Shown here: piece after piece, positions 22,403-34,449 of the stretch
Numbering within the stretch: position 1 is the first letter of the stretch
Layout: each line of letters starts with the position of its first letter
Source: Hyphodiscus hymeniophilus
Lineage: Eukaryota; Ascomycota; Leotiomycetes; Helotiales; Hyphodiscaceae
Direction: 5' to 3'
Assembly: GCA_016508695.1 (NCBI GenBank)
Contig: VNKQ01000017.1
Location: 1,240,001 to 1,304,000, forward strand
DNA: 64,000 nt
Notes under the pieces: model-generated
What the model was told of the DNA's origin: nothing
The model's database searches: none
Seen by the model: only the letters and a program-made list of their open reading frames with translations
Position numbers and translations under genes: made by a program

Positions 22403-23182
22403 CGATCGGCATCAAAAACCCCTACACTCCATCCACCCGTCAATGGATCCGGATCTTCATCCCTATGCACCTTTCGCCTATCAATAGATCTACGTTGTGG
22501 CTTTGAAGTTTGATACCTCAATTGAGAATTTGAGAGAAAGATCCTCAACCGGCAGTGTATTGTATCGCATGGATTAAGAGGCAGGAATACGCGGCGTATC
22601 TTCGATCGTCGTCACCCAATGCACCGTACGTATCCCTTCCTCAAATGAGGTGTGTAGGTAGTAGGTAGGTAGGTGTGCTGAAAGGCGAACACATCCGGCG
22701 AGTAGAGTAGGGGAGGGAGCGAGGAGCGAGGAGCATCCAGAAGGTCTGAAGGCCAGAAGACCACATGACCCCTGACTCGGGAGGCGGTGCTGATCTTTGT
22801 GTCTCTCAGGGTCCAGGCTGGGGCTTGAACGGCTACGACGGGGCACGCTGGGTGCACTCGTCATAAAGGGACCTCGATGCCCGCCCGCTTGCGCAGTGGT
22901 CTTTATGTTCGTAGGTGAAACGTAGAACGTATACGAGGATATAGGCAGCCTCCTTATCTCCCTTACTCTTGACGTTTTATTTCATTGAGAAGGGACACCT
23001 CTCGATCTCATCACAAAGATACTCACTCACCCACTCACTCACTCGATTCCTCCCATCGTCGGGAACCAGACATATACCCTCGTCCGAGTAACCATTGCTC
23101 GCCCTATAACGTCTCGTCACATACCAACAAAAACAAAAACAAAAACAAAATCATCCCAACCACGAACCAGCAAAACTCGAAA

Positions 23183-23611
23183 ATGTCCACACAAAACCCC
23201 CCATCACCAATAGAAGCCTCTTCACCCCCCTCTCGCCGCCTCTCTCGATTCGTCGAAGGCTCCCCCGCAACCGGCGCCGACCTCCTCCAGCAGCCCCGCC
23301 CCTCCAACGAGCCCCTCCTCACCATCCTGTCGGAGATGGACGCCTTCGAGGCGAAGAAGAGGCGCAGCCACCGAGGCTCCAGCTCCTCCGTCGACTCGCT
23401 GCTCTCTTCGTCCAACGGGAGCCCCGCCAAGGAGAGAGCGGCGGAGCGCGAGGGCAGGGGGAGCACGGGCGTGGGGAGACCGAGCTTGGATGCGGTGAGG
23501 GAGCTGTTTGAGGAGAGGAAGGGGAGGAAGATCGTTGGGCGGTTGAGGGCGTTGACGGGTGGGCAGAGGGAGAGGGAGAGGGAGAAGGGCGTGGCGTATG
23601 AGGGAACTTGA
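23183..23611 (+). CDS. Small disordered protein of unknown function
   Basis: Single exon of 142 residues from ATG 23183 (MSTQNPPSPIEASSPPSRR). The frame is open further upstream, but the only upstream start-like codon is TTG. The sequence is Ser/Pro-rich with SRRLSRFVEGS, a short helix-like LLTILSEMDAFEAKKRRS, a Ser run and a basic helical C-terminus (DAVRELFEERKGRKIVGRLRALTGG). The short RRxS-like motifs might be kinase sites. I do not recognise the family. A longer opposite-strand open frame covers the same bases but reads as an antisense shadow. Confidence 0.7.
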   Translation: MSTQNPPSPIEASSPPSRRLSRFVEGSPATGADLLQQPRPSNEPLLTILSEMDAFEAKKRRSHRGSSSSVDSLLSSSNGSPAKERAAEREGRGSTGVGRPSLDAVRELFEERKGRKIVGRLRALTGGQREREREKGVAYEGT

Positions 23612-25151
23612 GAGGTGGTGGAGAGGATGGAATAATGATCATGGCTGAATGGGAATATATTAGATATTGGGGGTAGAAGGCTTGGTTGGACACGGATAAA
23701 AGCAATTGGGCAAGCGGAGAGACGAGTTGAGTTACCCGTCTGACGAAAGTCCATCTGTGATGAAGATGAGGTCGACGAGGATATGACTACTGGCGCCGAG
23801 TATACACTCCAAGAGATGTTCGGAGAATGAGTAGACGTGTTCACGAAATGTAATATTATGACAAACGATTTTCGATTGACACCCGGTAGCTATTTGGTGA
23901 TTGGATGATTCTGCTCTCCGTCATATGCCTCTACATGTCCCCACGTCGAAGCAATAGAACGATCACGCTTCCATCTACCCCGAGGTGCTTTCGCACATCA
24001 CAACTCCTCTCCACGTACTTCAGTCGATAATCCCTCCAGATACGGAGCGACACCCCAATCCATCCATTCGCAGAAGAGTTTGACCTATAAGGGAATCAAG
24101 GATACATCACTCGACACAGGAACGATGGAAATCGAGCCTCAGTCAACGCGGCAGAATACCCATGGTACCAACCTGCCCAAAGGAATCAGAATACAAAAGA
24201 CCACTTGCGATTTCAGCATAGCTAGGTCCAAACTAACATCTCTGCTCGGGAGAATCAGCGTGATACTCATATATAGCGCTGAGAGTGAAATACCGAAATG
24301 CCAAGTAGCTATTAACAACAACAGAGAACGTACACAAACGCCATGAAGAATCGAGGGAAGCTCGTAGATCGAAAACTTAAGTATGTCGCACCTCTGCACG
24401 CACAACAGATATACAACAGATTTTTTTTTTTTAAAAAAATGGAAACCGATGAGAAAATCTGATGGAAGAGTACCCATTTCATCCTCTGACCATTCGATGA
24501 AGAATGAGAATGAGAATGAGGAAGTACACTACTGTAGTTCGAAAATCCAAAAACTATAGACACTTGGCGCACAGCTTGCTACTTCCCGACAATGAGAATC
24601 AGAATCAGCCTTAGAGTTGAGTAGAGAGACAAGGAAATTGTGATGATCCGACTGAGCAGCAGGAGCAACTCTGAAGTGTCTGTCTGCATCTTGACAAGAC
24701 AAGGACTTGGTGAGATACGGTAAACACAAACGGTGTCATTTATCGGTTGCGACTCGCCACGGCTCATGTGAAGAGAGAATAGAAGGGAGAGATAGAGATA
24801 GAGGTAGTGTTATGCGGGAGACGAAGGATCCAAACAGAAAGAAAAGGATCGAATGCCTTGTGCTGAGCCATGCCATGCCAAAAGCAATGAAAACGAAATG
24901 CTGCGTCGTAGGACGATTGAATATATTAGAAGACAGTACATTACTTTCAGGTACTCTAGTACTCGTACCATACAAAAGCCACCAAGCGAGTGGAAGCCCT
25001 CCACTCCACTCCACTCCACCGTTCCGCTTCCCCTCGGCTGTACTCAGTGCATCCCGCCCCACCTCATCCAAAAGTCCAAAACGCGCATCCCCTCCCACCC
25101 CCCTCGTCGCGTCTCCCCATCCCATCCCCAACAACCCCCATCACATCAACA
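23612..25151. other. Intergenic region, no gene seen
   Basis: About 1.5 kb with no convincing gene. A T-run then A-run sits at about 24421-24439. Short CACTC and pyrimidine-rich stretches precede the DAD1 start. Confidence 0.5.
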
Positions 25152-25788
25152 ATGTCATCCAACAACGCCCGACCACCCGCCTCATCATCGACGAGCGCGC
25201 CGCCGGCAGAGAAGTCCTTCTTCGAGCAGCAGCGCGAGGTCCTGCTGGCGGAGATCGGAGTCGTGCGTTCCCCCCCTTGTCCGGTTCTGCGTGGAGGAGA
25301 GAGAGGGAGGATGGAATGGAGGAGAGAGGAGAGAGATTGATAGATGGATGGGTGGGTGGATGGATAAGCGCTGACGATTATAGAGCTTCGAGCATGTACT
25401 GGCTAATATCAATAAGCTGAACCGATCGCTGGAGGGTGTCATCGCTGTGAGTTATCCTTCCCCCTCAGCACTTTTCTCTTTTCGCTGCGTCGTCTGTCAT
25501 TAGGTTGGGTCTTTGGATAGGTAGTTTCGATGCGATGCGATGCGTTGTGGAGGGAAGGGAGGATTTATATTCATATTTATATTTATATCTATCGAAGGTG
25601 CGTTCACTGATCTGCGTGCGTAGGTGGGCAATGAGTTCAGCTCCGTCGAGGCGCTGTGGTCGCAGTTTGAGAACGTGATGGCGAAGGATCCGGATGTGGA
25701 GACGGGGGAGAAGAGCAATGAAGAGGAGGGGGAGGAGGGGAGGGAGGATGATACCGAGGTGAGCGAGGAGAGCTATACGCGACATTGA
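25152..25788 (+). CDS. DAD1: DASH complex subunit DAD1
   Basis: Three exons (25152-25262, 25384-25446, 25624-25788), 112 residues, all joins in phase 0. The core matches the Dad1 family closely: FFEQQREVLLAEIG, then FEHVLANINKLNRSLEGV, then VGNEFSSVEALWSQFENVM. The N-terminus is Ser/Ala/Pro-rich and the C-terminus acidic. Dad1 is part of the ten-protein DASH/Dam1 ring that couples kinetochores to microtubules; that function is inferred from family membership. The introns (121 and 177 nt) are longer than most here and fall inside the conserved core. A GCTGAC branch precedes the first acceptor. Confidence 0.95.
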
Positions 25789-26218
25789 GGGTTTGCGAGG
25801 AGGTCGGGCATGAGGATGAGGATGGGAAATGGACGGGAACAATGAGCATGTGTAAAGGCAACAGCACTCGAATCTTGTCTGGATCTCATCAGGCGATGGA
25901 AGGCGTTGGGAAGTATGATACCCAATGGGAACCCGGGAGTTGCCTCGGGAACCAAGGACATAGGAGATGATATGCGTTTGTTCAGTTCTCTCTGTTCTAT
26001 GAGACATCATAATACAAAAGAAACCAGGCACCATTGCCAATTACCAGACCCCACAGCACAAGAGGCGCCAATGTCCCGAGAGAAGGTATGAGTATACCAG
26101 CAAGCCAGATCATCTGCCCGTGCAGATGCCCTTGGCCAATACAAACAAGTATGCCAGCACTCCGTATTATGCAATCGTAGTTCATGTTGATATCGTAGAA
26201 GGGTCGTGGAGTAAGTCG
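25789..26218. other. Intergenic region between convergent genes
   Basis: About 430 bp holding the 3' ends of DAD1 and RHO4. No gene was recognised. Confidence 0.5.
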
Positions 26219-27164
26219 TTACAGGAATCGGCAGTTCCGCTTCTTCTTCTTCATACCAACTCCATAGGTTTGACCCGAAGATGACCCTGACGCCGGACCG
26301 GCCTGAGGAGGTTGTTCCTGATTGCTCTTGTCATTTGCGACCACGGTATTGATTGCTTCGTGGAAGATCTCATCAACACCAGTCATCTCCTTACTGCTGC
26401 ACTCCATGTACCGTGCCCCCATCTTCCTAGCAACGCCCATACCTTGCTCTTGAGTGACCGGAGTCAATCCTTGGGTTTTGAGGAGGTCGATGCATGTGCG
26501 TTTAGTACGAAGATCCGACTTGAGGCCAACGAGGACGAGAGGAGTATACGGGCAGAAATGTAGTACCTCTGGGTACCACTGTGGTGGAGCGTTAGCAAGA
26601 ACTTAGCAAGAACTAGATACTTCTCTTACCTTATCCATGACGTTTTCAAGAGAGTTGGGACAGTCGATGGCGAAGCAAACGAATAAGAGGTCGGTCTCGG
26701 GGTATGACAGCGGTCGAAGACGATCGTATTCTTCCTGTCCAGCAGTATCCCAAAGAGCCAACTCTAGAGTCTTCCCAGTACCAGCGTGCGTGGGGTAGGT
26801 AATGTAATTCTCGAAGACTGTTGGAACATATTTCTAGAAGCACATTAGATCTAAGAACATAATTCGACCTTGGAGAGAAGCTTACCTCTGGAAAGTAGCC
26901 TTGGCTATAACTAATCAAGAGACATGTCTTTCCACATCCTCCATCGCCAACAACCACAATCTTCTTCGAATACGCTGGCCCCTCGGTGACATGCGTCGCT
27001 GCAGACTCTCTCCCTGTGGAAGCGCTGCTCATCATTGTACTGACGGTGCCTTCGCTGGATCTTGCGCTTTGCTCACGTCGTGTTGTCTTTCTTCGAGGCG
27101 ATTCTTGTCTTTCCGACATATCTGACCTTCGGTTGTAGTTTTGTTGTTGATATTCAGCCGACAT
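26219..27164 (-). CDS. RHO4: Rho-type small GTPase, RHO4 homologue
   Basis: Three exons (27164-26886, 26833-26630, 26578-26219), 280 residues; introns are 52 and 51 nt. A disordered N-terminal extension of about 65 residues, typical of fungal Rho4, precedes the G domain. The P-loop GDGGCGKT is at 73-80. Switch I includes YVPTVFENY, switch II has WDTAGQEEYDRLRPLSYP, and the base-recognition motif is VGLKSDL. A polybasic KKKKRN and the CAAX box CRFL end the protein; the final Leu predicts geranylgeranylation. Rho4 promotes septum formation and polarity in filamentous fungi. ATG 27164 was chosen because the open frame upstream begins only with TTG. Confidence 0.95.
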
Positions 27165-27629
27165 CTTGCCTCGTGGGATTTGCTCGAACTCGGATTTTGC
27201 GATGTCCGATGTCGTCAAGTGAATATATAACCACCGGCGGATTTAATTATGCAGTGGTATAAGGAGTCGGCAAAAACTGAAGATAGGCTGTTTTGGGGAA
27301 TGTGAATGGTTTGGATGTCTGACAAGAAAAGGTGAGGAGAGCTTGGTGTTTACTTTGGTTCTCCTTTTAGAAACAGCGTTGTGGGGGGCAACTGCCGTTG
27401 ATGACCAAAGTAGCGCTGAGTAGCTACCACTTTGGGCGCGTGCGGCCCTGCTTGTGATCCCGCGCCCGTTTTACAATACGCCTCGGGTCAACTGTCAACT
27501 GTGACTTGGAAGATTAGGACTCGAAATCACTGATTTTCACACTCCTTTCTTCCCCGGTCTACCTCCTCACAACTCTCCCCTTGACTCCCACAAATATACC
27601 GAATGCGCAACCTCGAATGCATTGCATAG
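27165..27629. promoter_or_regulatory. Divergent promoter, RHO4 / LCB3-like gene
   Basis: 465 bp between divergent start codons. The right end contains upstream ATGs for the LCB3-like gene, described separately. No transcription-factor motif is claimed. Confidence 0.6.
27603..27629 (+). promoter_or_regulatory. Upstream ORF abutting the LCB3-like start codon
   Basis: ATG at 27603 opens an eight-residue frame (MRNLECIA) whose TAG at 27627-27629 is directly followed by the main ATG at 27630. A second upstream ATG at 27617 opens a different frame that overlaps the coding start. Translational control is inferred, not shown. Confidence 0.6.
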
Positions 27630-29700
27630 ATGTGTCCGCCTGCAGATGGCTCTGGCCCAGAGCTCGAGAAAGTCTCCAGCCCCGCCATTGCGATCACACT
27701 ATCAGAAAATGTACCTGATGCCGGATTGAGGAGTTTGGATCATTGTATGTGCCCCTGAGGAACCAATCACTCCACCAATACTCTGCTCGAATCCTTTCTT
27801 TCATGATACTTGCTGTTGTCATACAATTGCGATTGACCGTCGGCGGGCGCATTGCCAAAGCGCCCTCATTGAAGGAGTCCTCCTCAAAGATGTTCCTACT
27901 TCTGTCATAGGGATATCTTCGAGTCCTATGACTGTAAATATCTCCACTGACACTGTTATACAGACAAGCGTAAACTTCCACCATGGCGGTACAATCTGCG
28001 ACAAAAGCTTTTACCCCTGATACGATGGGAGACCCCATATCTTGCTTGGATGCAGGATAAGATGCGATCTCCAGCTCTCGACACCTATTTTGCGGTTACT
28101 GCGAATCTCGGCACACATACGTTCTTCATGGTAGTTCTCCCAATACTATTCTGGTGTGGCCATACATCTCTTGGACGAGGGTAGGCAATTCTGCAAACTT
28201 CCAGACAACCAGATGCTGACAGGCACAGAATGGTTCATACACTTGCCTGTGGGGTATTCTTTACTGGCTTTATCAAGGATATGGTGTCTCTTCCACGACC
28301 TTTATCACCCCCGCTTCATCGGATTACTATGTCTGGATCCGCCGCTTTAGAATATGGATTTCCTTCTACCCACTCAGCTAATGCAGTCTCTGTTGCTGTC
28401 TATGCCCTATTTGCCATACGCTCGCCAGATTGCCAGCTCCAGGATTCGACCAAACTCATCCTCGAAATATCAAGCTATGCCTATGCGTTTTCAATCATAA
28501 TCGGACGGCTCTATTGTGGGATGCATGGATTCGTCGATGTGATAATTGGTAGCATCATGGGGGCATTCATATCCGTGATTGAGTGCGTATATGGGCCGAG
28601 GATTGACCACTTCCTTCATAATAGCTCTTGGCTTGCACCGGCCGGTCTCGCTTTAGTGATCATTATCTTAGTTCGTATTCACCCTGAACCCGCGGATGAT
28701 TGCCCCTGCTTTGACGATAGCGTTGCATTTGCTGGAGTCGGGATAGGTATTGAGCTCGGAGGGTGGCATTATGCGACCGGAGACTGGGCCTGGGACTTTC
28801 CTGTCCCCGCCACAGTTCCGTTCGACCTTGAGCACATGGGATGGGGTGTTGTGATTTTGCGAGTTTTCGTGGGAGTTTTGGTGATTTTTGCTTGGAGGGA
28901 GGTCATGAAGCCGACTTTACTGAAAGGCCTACCCCATATATTCCGAGCGATTGAGAAATCCGGCTTCATTCTACCTCGCAAATTCTTTATGCCGGCCTCC
29001 GAATACAAGAAAATTCCCTCTAGACTAAAGGTCGACAACGTCATGCCATCTGTCTCTGACCTTCCTAGCCTACTTACTTCGATACGACATCCTGGACGTG
29101 GCCGTTCTGTGTCCGTTGGACCACAATCAGCAGCGGATGCATATGAGACCTTGGCGTATCGAGAGAAGAGGCGAAGGGACAGTCTCACAAGTCCCTCTAA
29201 CGAGCTGGAAGCTGGATCACCCATCGTTCGGGCGAAAAAATCGAATGACAACATTCCCTCCATGGATGACGACAAAGATGGCGCGGTCTCACAAGTCTCT
29301 GGAATATCTGCTGCGCTGGGTGTTGGAACCTTGCCTACTCCAGCGCAGTCGAGAGTCAATTCTTACGAACAGATGATGGGTACAGGCCTAGTAACATTTA
29401 CACCTCCAACTCCGCCCTCCATCTTAATTGATGGCAAGCCAGAAGAAGAGGGAGAGTTTATCATTGGGCAGCATAATGAGCTGGAAGAGAAGGAAATGTT
29501 CTCACGACTTGAGAAACCTCGCGTGAGATATGATGTGGAGGTTGTCACGAAGTTGGTTGTCTATAGTGGTAAGACTATCGGGAGAGTTCCCAATACAATG
29601 CTAATGCATACCAGGAATTGCATGGTTGGCTGTTGAGATGAATCCCATCATTTTCGAAGTCATTGGACTTGGGATGGGCGCACATCGTCCTATTAGATAA
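27630..29700 (+). CDS. LCB3: Sphingoid long-chain base phosphate phosphatase (LCB3-like, PAP2)
   Basis: Four exons (27630-27744, 27964-28180, 28229-29568, 29615-29700), 585 residues. The three lipid phosphatase motifs are present: KDMVSLPRP, then GFPSTHSANA, then IIGRLYCGMHGFVDV. This is the arrangement of the ER dihydrosphingosine-1-phosphate phosphatases. Several hydrophobic helices surround them (LGTHTFFMVVLPILFW; LALVIIILVRI), followed by a long Ser-rich cytosolic region and a conserved-looking C-terminal helix reached only by splicing the last intron (YSGIAWLAVEMNP). It should dephosphorylate sphingoid base phosphates and so set ceramide balance. The first intron is long (219 nt). Two upstream ATGs precede the start. 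Confidence 0.92.
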
Positions 29701-31228
29701 GGGTTGCCAAATATTTGAATTCTGTTGATATTGCTCTCCCTAATGGAGGGATAGAGAGTAGACTCGTAGCATCTTGGGCCTTCACCCAGCTGCTATTGAG
29801 ATGTACTCGCGGCGTTGTCTTGCTCTGTTGCACATAATTCAGGATCAGGAGTACGGCGTCAGGGAATAGGAGGAAGCGAATACAGGAATAGGAGGAAGCG
29901 AATACAGGAATGTATATAGGTAGCTTGGACACTTTGGGAGTCTTTGGAATCCAGCAAATACAAGTCGGCAAAATATCACTGATTTTGCTATGTGAAGTTA
30001 AGTCCTTATTAGCTCTTACAATTTGACTTAGCCACAACGAGCAATCTTTGGCAGATGAACTAGTGATGACCCGAGCATCAACGGCTTCTTCTAACGGAAT
30101 CCGTTGAAGGTGGAATGCCTTCGAGCAAGAATTTCAGCAGCCAGAGAAGCGAAACCCTTTACAGGATTTATCTACTGCTAGACAATAAGGGCAGCCCTTC
30201 TTTATGAACTCAGAATCACGAAACGGAGGGATATGTTTGGTGGTAAGACACTATGACATATCTGCTAAGATTGCAAGCTAGAAGGGCTAGAGGTTGTCTT
30301 TTGTCCAAGAAGTGTTGCCATAGCGCCCTGTAAATGCTCGTACCCACAGAAGATGAATAGCATCAACATATTAGGCACTTCCACTCTGTATTAGCTACAT
30401 GTGAGAGAATGCCATAAGTGCTGTCTCTACGTCTTTATAGTTTTATTTGTAGAGGTTTAAATTGGCCTTAAGTCAGACTATGACTTTGCTACTCAAAACC
30501 AAACTCGTCCTAAGCCTTGAAAGATTTATTCACCGTTGCCCAATACTTTGCATGGATTTGCTTCAGCGCATACCGGAATAGACACCAACGTCGCAAAGCA
30601 CCATCAGAGACTCACAAGCACCAATCCTGTCTGATTTCTGCCCAATCTCACTCTGAGGATACATGTTATGTTTTCGACCGACTTGGGAATTTGAGGATTT
30701 GAGATTGACATACGACTTCTACATTTCAAATTATTGGAGCAACACGAATCATAATCGCTCGCCAACTGAACGATCCTGCCTCATTCCAGCATACGGCGAA
30801 GTTGATTCGAGCTGTTCTTTCAGATGCGTCGCGATTGGGCCGGCCCCCACCCTTTCGATCAACGTACTTGCACAAGTCGCCACAATCATCAGCAAAAAGC
30901 CTGAATCAGAAAGATCCAGACCAGACTCGGCCCTCTGAAGATCCGTAACAAACTCGGTATCGTCGTAGCTTCATTATCGAATAACTACGTCGTACACAAC
31001 GGTCATCTCGGCCATATCATCATATACAAGAAAAGAACGCCGTTATATGCAGCATATCCTGGCTCAAAGTATCCCTCGGTGAGGTCCCTCCCAAACGCCA
31101 GGCTAAGCCAGAATCCCTCCCTTGACATGCTCAATCTCATGGAACTGGTCTGTAATATCCCGAATCCTTCTGGACATATCAGTTTGACCGAGATCATCGT
31201 AGTTGCCCACTAAATAGAGATATGGCTC
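29701..31228. other. Intergenic region between convergent genes
   Basis: About 1.5 kb. It contains one 22-bp tandem duplication and no coherent gene; short open frames at 30517-30938 and 31003-31197 lack support. Confidence 0.5.
29864..29907. repeat. Perfect 22-bp tandem duplication
   Basis: gaataggaggaagcgaatac followed by ag occurs twice head to tail (29864-29885, 29886-29907), downstream of the LCB3-like gene. Confidence 0.95.
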
Positions 31229-32527
31229 TCATTCGATCACCATCTTCTTTTGTCCTCCTACCATGGTCCACCCTAAGGATCGTAAGGCTTCTTTATCGTT
31301 GGCTCGTATTATCGTGCATGCTGGAAGCATGGGGTTATTGGGGTCTACGTGTGATGCATCTTTGGCGGCTTGTTCAATCGCATCCATTTCCTCCTTGCAA
31401 TCCTGTTGATCAAGCGGACATACCACTATTGGCTGTCTCAGAACGATATCTCTTGAGCCTGACATATGCGCCTGGAAACCATAAGCTTGTGGAAATTATG
31501 TACTGTTTAGAACTTACCTTTATCATCAAAAAAAACTCTATTTTGTAGAGCGTCCCAGTCGTTGTAAATGAACTGACCGAGTACATCGGAAATGCAGCTT
31601 TCCCTCTTCGAATGATCCCCTCTGCATCTCTGAGCTCCTTTGAAGGAAAAACAAGCCCCAGATTCGTGAAATATCCAGCTTCTGGTAGCTTCACTCCAAT
31701 CGTCTGTGTATGCTTTGCTATCTTGTTGGTCTTCTTCGTTGGCTCGTCTCCCTCCGGATTATATGTGATTTCCTCTTCTATACCAATTGTGATCTTTTGT
31801 ATCATGACCTTCTTCGCTTTACTCATCCAGTCCGGATTTGGTGACAATTTGATATATACGCTCACAGGGTCCAATGGACCATAGGACCACCGTGGTAATG
31901 ATATTCCCAGGGTCACCAAATGATCTGCGGTTCTCTCAGCAGCTTCAGGCCGGTTGTACATCCCAAAAGTTGATAACGTATCGTATCTTTGTATCGGCAC
32001 TGGAAACGCGAACTTCTTCTGCTCCTGCCCCTGTTGGACCGTAACCACCAGTTCATAAAACGTCTCCGCAGTCCGGCTGGGCAATTGCAATGACGCCGGA
32101 GGTATGCGCCTATTACTTTCTTCTCCACCTCTCCCGAAAGGAATGAACAAGACGAAAGGCAAGTCCATCAACACCACACTCTCCGATTCCTTTCCCGCCG
32201 GACACCTGAACAGCAACAACTCCTTCCCAACAACATCAGTCGTCTCCCGTCGTGGCGTACCCAGATGCTTCTTCGCGATCGATTCCGCAGATGGATGTAT
32301 CGTTTCTCGTCGCTGTAAACATATCCGTACCAATGATATCGCAACAGGCGCAGAGATGCCAGTGAGGGGTCTGATCTCAACCTTGCCTTCTATACGAGGC
32401 TGCCACCAACGATGTCAGCATAACCCAAAGCATGGAAGATGGAACTCACCAAAGTTGCGGATATGCCTGGATAACCAACGAGGAAATTACTATTCGGTGG
32501 CCCCGAGACTCTGACGAATGCAGCCAT
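31229..32527 (-). CDS. Arrestin-like protein
   Basis: Three exons (32527-32450, 32399-31518, 31471-31229), 400 residues; introns of 50 and 46 nt keep frame, the first with a GCTGAC branch. The protein begins MAAFVRVSGPPNSNFLVGYPGI. The beta-rich body has features of the arrestin N- and C-terminal folds: KVEIRPLTGISAPVAISLVRICLQ-like strands, a middle FYELVVTVQ, FAFPVPIQRYDTLS, and the late TGTLYKIEFFLMIKAHMSGSRDIVLRQPIVVCP. The LRQPIVVCP ending of the second arrestin domain is characteristic. A helical tail follows. Fungal arrestin-like proteins often recruit ubiquitin ligases to plasma-membrane transporters, but I see no PPxY motif, so the role here is open. Confidence 0.8.
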
Positions 32528-33037
32528 CGTGCCTCGGGCTCACTGGCCCTCCGCCACGGTTTGCGCAAAGGTGATGCTGTTGTCGACAGACACAGTAGTA
32601 TGATCGTAACCTGGGGATCATATGGGGTGCGTTGTATGCAAGAAAGCGCCGTAAGTCCGTAGTCTTGTGGTTTGTGGAGCTTGTCGTCACCGTATAAGCA
32701 AGGCTTCAGCTCGTTGTTGATATTGGATCGCGCTGGTATCTTAGGGATCGTAGATTCTGGAGATGAGCAGGTTTGTAGTGGGCGTAAATGAATTGTTTGC
32801 GAGTTCGGTGTCAATCATAGCATCCTCACAGAGTATAAGCGGCATGTGAATTATATTGACGGTGTTTTCTAACAAAGGTCGAGATACTGTAGTCGCTTAC
32901 TGGAGACCTCCCATCACATCCATGCGGGGTGGGTTGTCAGACTTGGTTGGAGCGCAAGCTCTCTTTTCAGCCCTATGATTTCTGATCTTTTCTTACAACG
33001 TCGACGATGCTGAGATCCTCCAGCAGCTTTACGAATC
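32528..33037. promoter_or_regulatory. Divergent promoter, arrestin-like gene / cyclophilin
   Basis: 510 bp between divergent starts. No distinct motif is claimed. Confidence 0.5.
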
Positions 33038-33580
33038 ATGTCTGTCACTCTCCATACAAATCTCGGAGACATAAAGATTGAGATCTTCTGCGAGAGTGTG
33101 CCAAAAACCGCAGAAGTAAGCTTTCCATCTCTTCCCATCCTGGCGAAGCACAACTAACATCAATCCCAGAACTTCCTCGCTCTCTGCGCATCAGGCTATT
33201 ACGATAATTCTGCCTTCCACAGAATCATCCCAAACTTCATGATCCAAAGCGGAGCTCCCCCCTCGCAACCTAAAGGCGGAGTCTCAATATGGCAAGAGTC
33301 CTTCGAAGATGAGATCCGACCCGCCTTGCGCCATAACGCTCGGGGGATCGTCAGTATGGCGAACAAAGGCCCCAATACGAACGGAAGTCAATTTTTCATT
33401 CTCCTTGACAAAGCGCCACACTTGGATGGATTGAATACGGTGTTTGGGCATGTGCTCGGGGATGAGAGTTTGACGACGCTGGCGAAGATAGGCGACGTTG
33501 AAGTGGACAAGAAGAATCGGCCGAAGAGTGAAATCAGAATTGAAAGCGTCAAGATTCATTCGAATCCGTTGGCTGATTGA
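33038..33580 (+). CDS. PPIL3/Cyp10-type peptidyl-prolyl isomerase (cyclophilin)
   Basis: Two exons (33038-33115, 33170-33580) joined at AE/NF, 162 residues. This is a single-domain cyclophilin beginning MSVTLHTNLGDIKIEIFCE, the short N-terminus typical of the PPIL3 class. The catalytic Arg is in FHRIIPNFM and the Gln follows in IQSG. The NGSQFFI and HLDGLNTVFG motifs are present. The Trp that binds cyclosporin in CypA is replaced (APHLDG), as in other PPIL3 proteins, so weak drug binding is expected. In animals PPIL3 is spliceosome-associated; a nuclear role here is inferred. The 54-nt intron has a CTAAC branch. Confidence 0.93.
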
Positions 33581-34449
33581 TGATTTGGAGGGAGTGGATG
33601 GCCGTTATTGTGGAGGTTGAGGTGAACGCAGACTGTGTTCAGAGATATGTCCAAAGAGCTGGAATGGACAATAACCTCTAGGAGATTCTGGCCAATATTG
33701 AGTGTGGGCAATGCAGCACCTTATGAAGCTAAACGTACGTCTCAGAGTCTACGGCCCACCAAAGTATGCTTCATATACCATGGCATTGTATCGAAAACGG
33801 GGTTGTCTCCAACCTTGTGATGAACTTCGGACTTTGAGCATAAGGGAAGCACACTCTTTGCCAGCCTACAAACCGGAGGCTTCCCATCGCGCTGGTTATT
33901 GTGACTATGCCATCTCCCAGCTGGAGAGCAAGAGCCAAAGTTACAAGATTAGTTGGTGAGCGCTTTTGTATTTATTGCTCTGGATAGATAGGCACTTTTC
34001 ATACGACGATGGAAATCGGGCTTAGACAATAGGCTCTGTAGTCTCATCTGGGTTCTATCTCTCAAATTCCTGTGGGATTCTAGGCAACAAGAGGCGAAGC
34101 TGTGTGGTGTTGTAAAAGAGAAAAGCTTGAAGGATCATGTAAGAAGTGGAGCCTCTGGTACAATTAAAAGCGCATAATGCAAGATAGGTGAAACGTAGCT
34201 CGGACATGCCTTTGCTCAAGCATGCTTTACTCAATCATGTTTTACTGAAAGATGAATCAGCAAAAAGTATACTTGAAGATCATATTCTCCGAAGCTGACG
34301 GTAAACAGATTCATTAGTTCCCCAGGTTGCGAGGAGTATAAAAAACTTCCAGAATAGAAATATCAATTTCGCAATTACTATGTTAGTACTCCTAAACACA
34401 TCCAGTCTCAAGCTAAGGTAGAAAAAATTGCCAAAAAAGAATTAGTTAC
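33581..34449. other. Intergenic region, no gene seen
   Basis: About 870 bp downstream of the cyclophilin. A poly-A run at about 34424-34440 (T-run on the minus strand) lies just past the tRNA and likely serves as its Pol III terminator. Confidence 0.5.
34434..34446 (-). terminator. Pol III terminator T-run
   Basis: On the minus strand a TTCTTTTTT stretch follows the tRNA 3' end within about ten bases, the usual Pol III stop signal. Confidence 0.7.

Larger units (their letters stand above)
21488..23182. other. Gene-free, repeat-bearing region
   Basis: About 1.7 kb without a credible gene. It contains a 7-bp tandem array, a 52-bp duplication and TACC/GTAG runs at 22220-22237 and 22653-22673. 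The last 200 bp should be the promoter and 5' untranslated region of the next gene and hold a CAAAAA microsatellite at about 23127-23149. Confidence 0.6.

Noticed and set aside
23104..23844. 246-codon open frame on the minus strand
   Set aside because: Ser/Pro/Leu composition is that of an antisense reading; the plus-strand frame has coherent charged motifs and a proper ATG.
24707..25420. 237-codon plus-strand frame overlapping DAD1
   Set aside because: It crosses the DAD1 first exon in a different frame; DAD1 is unambiguous.
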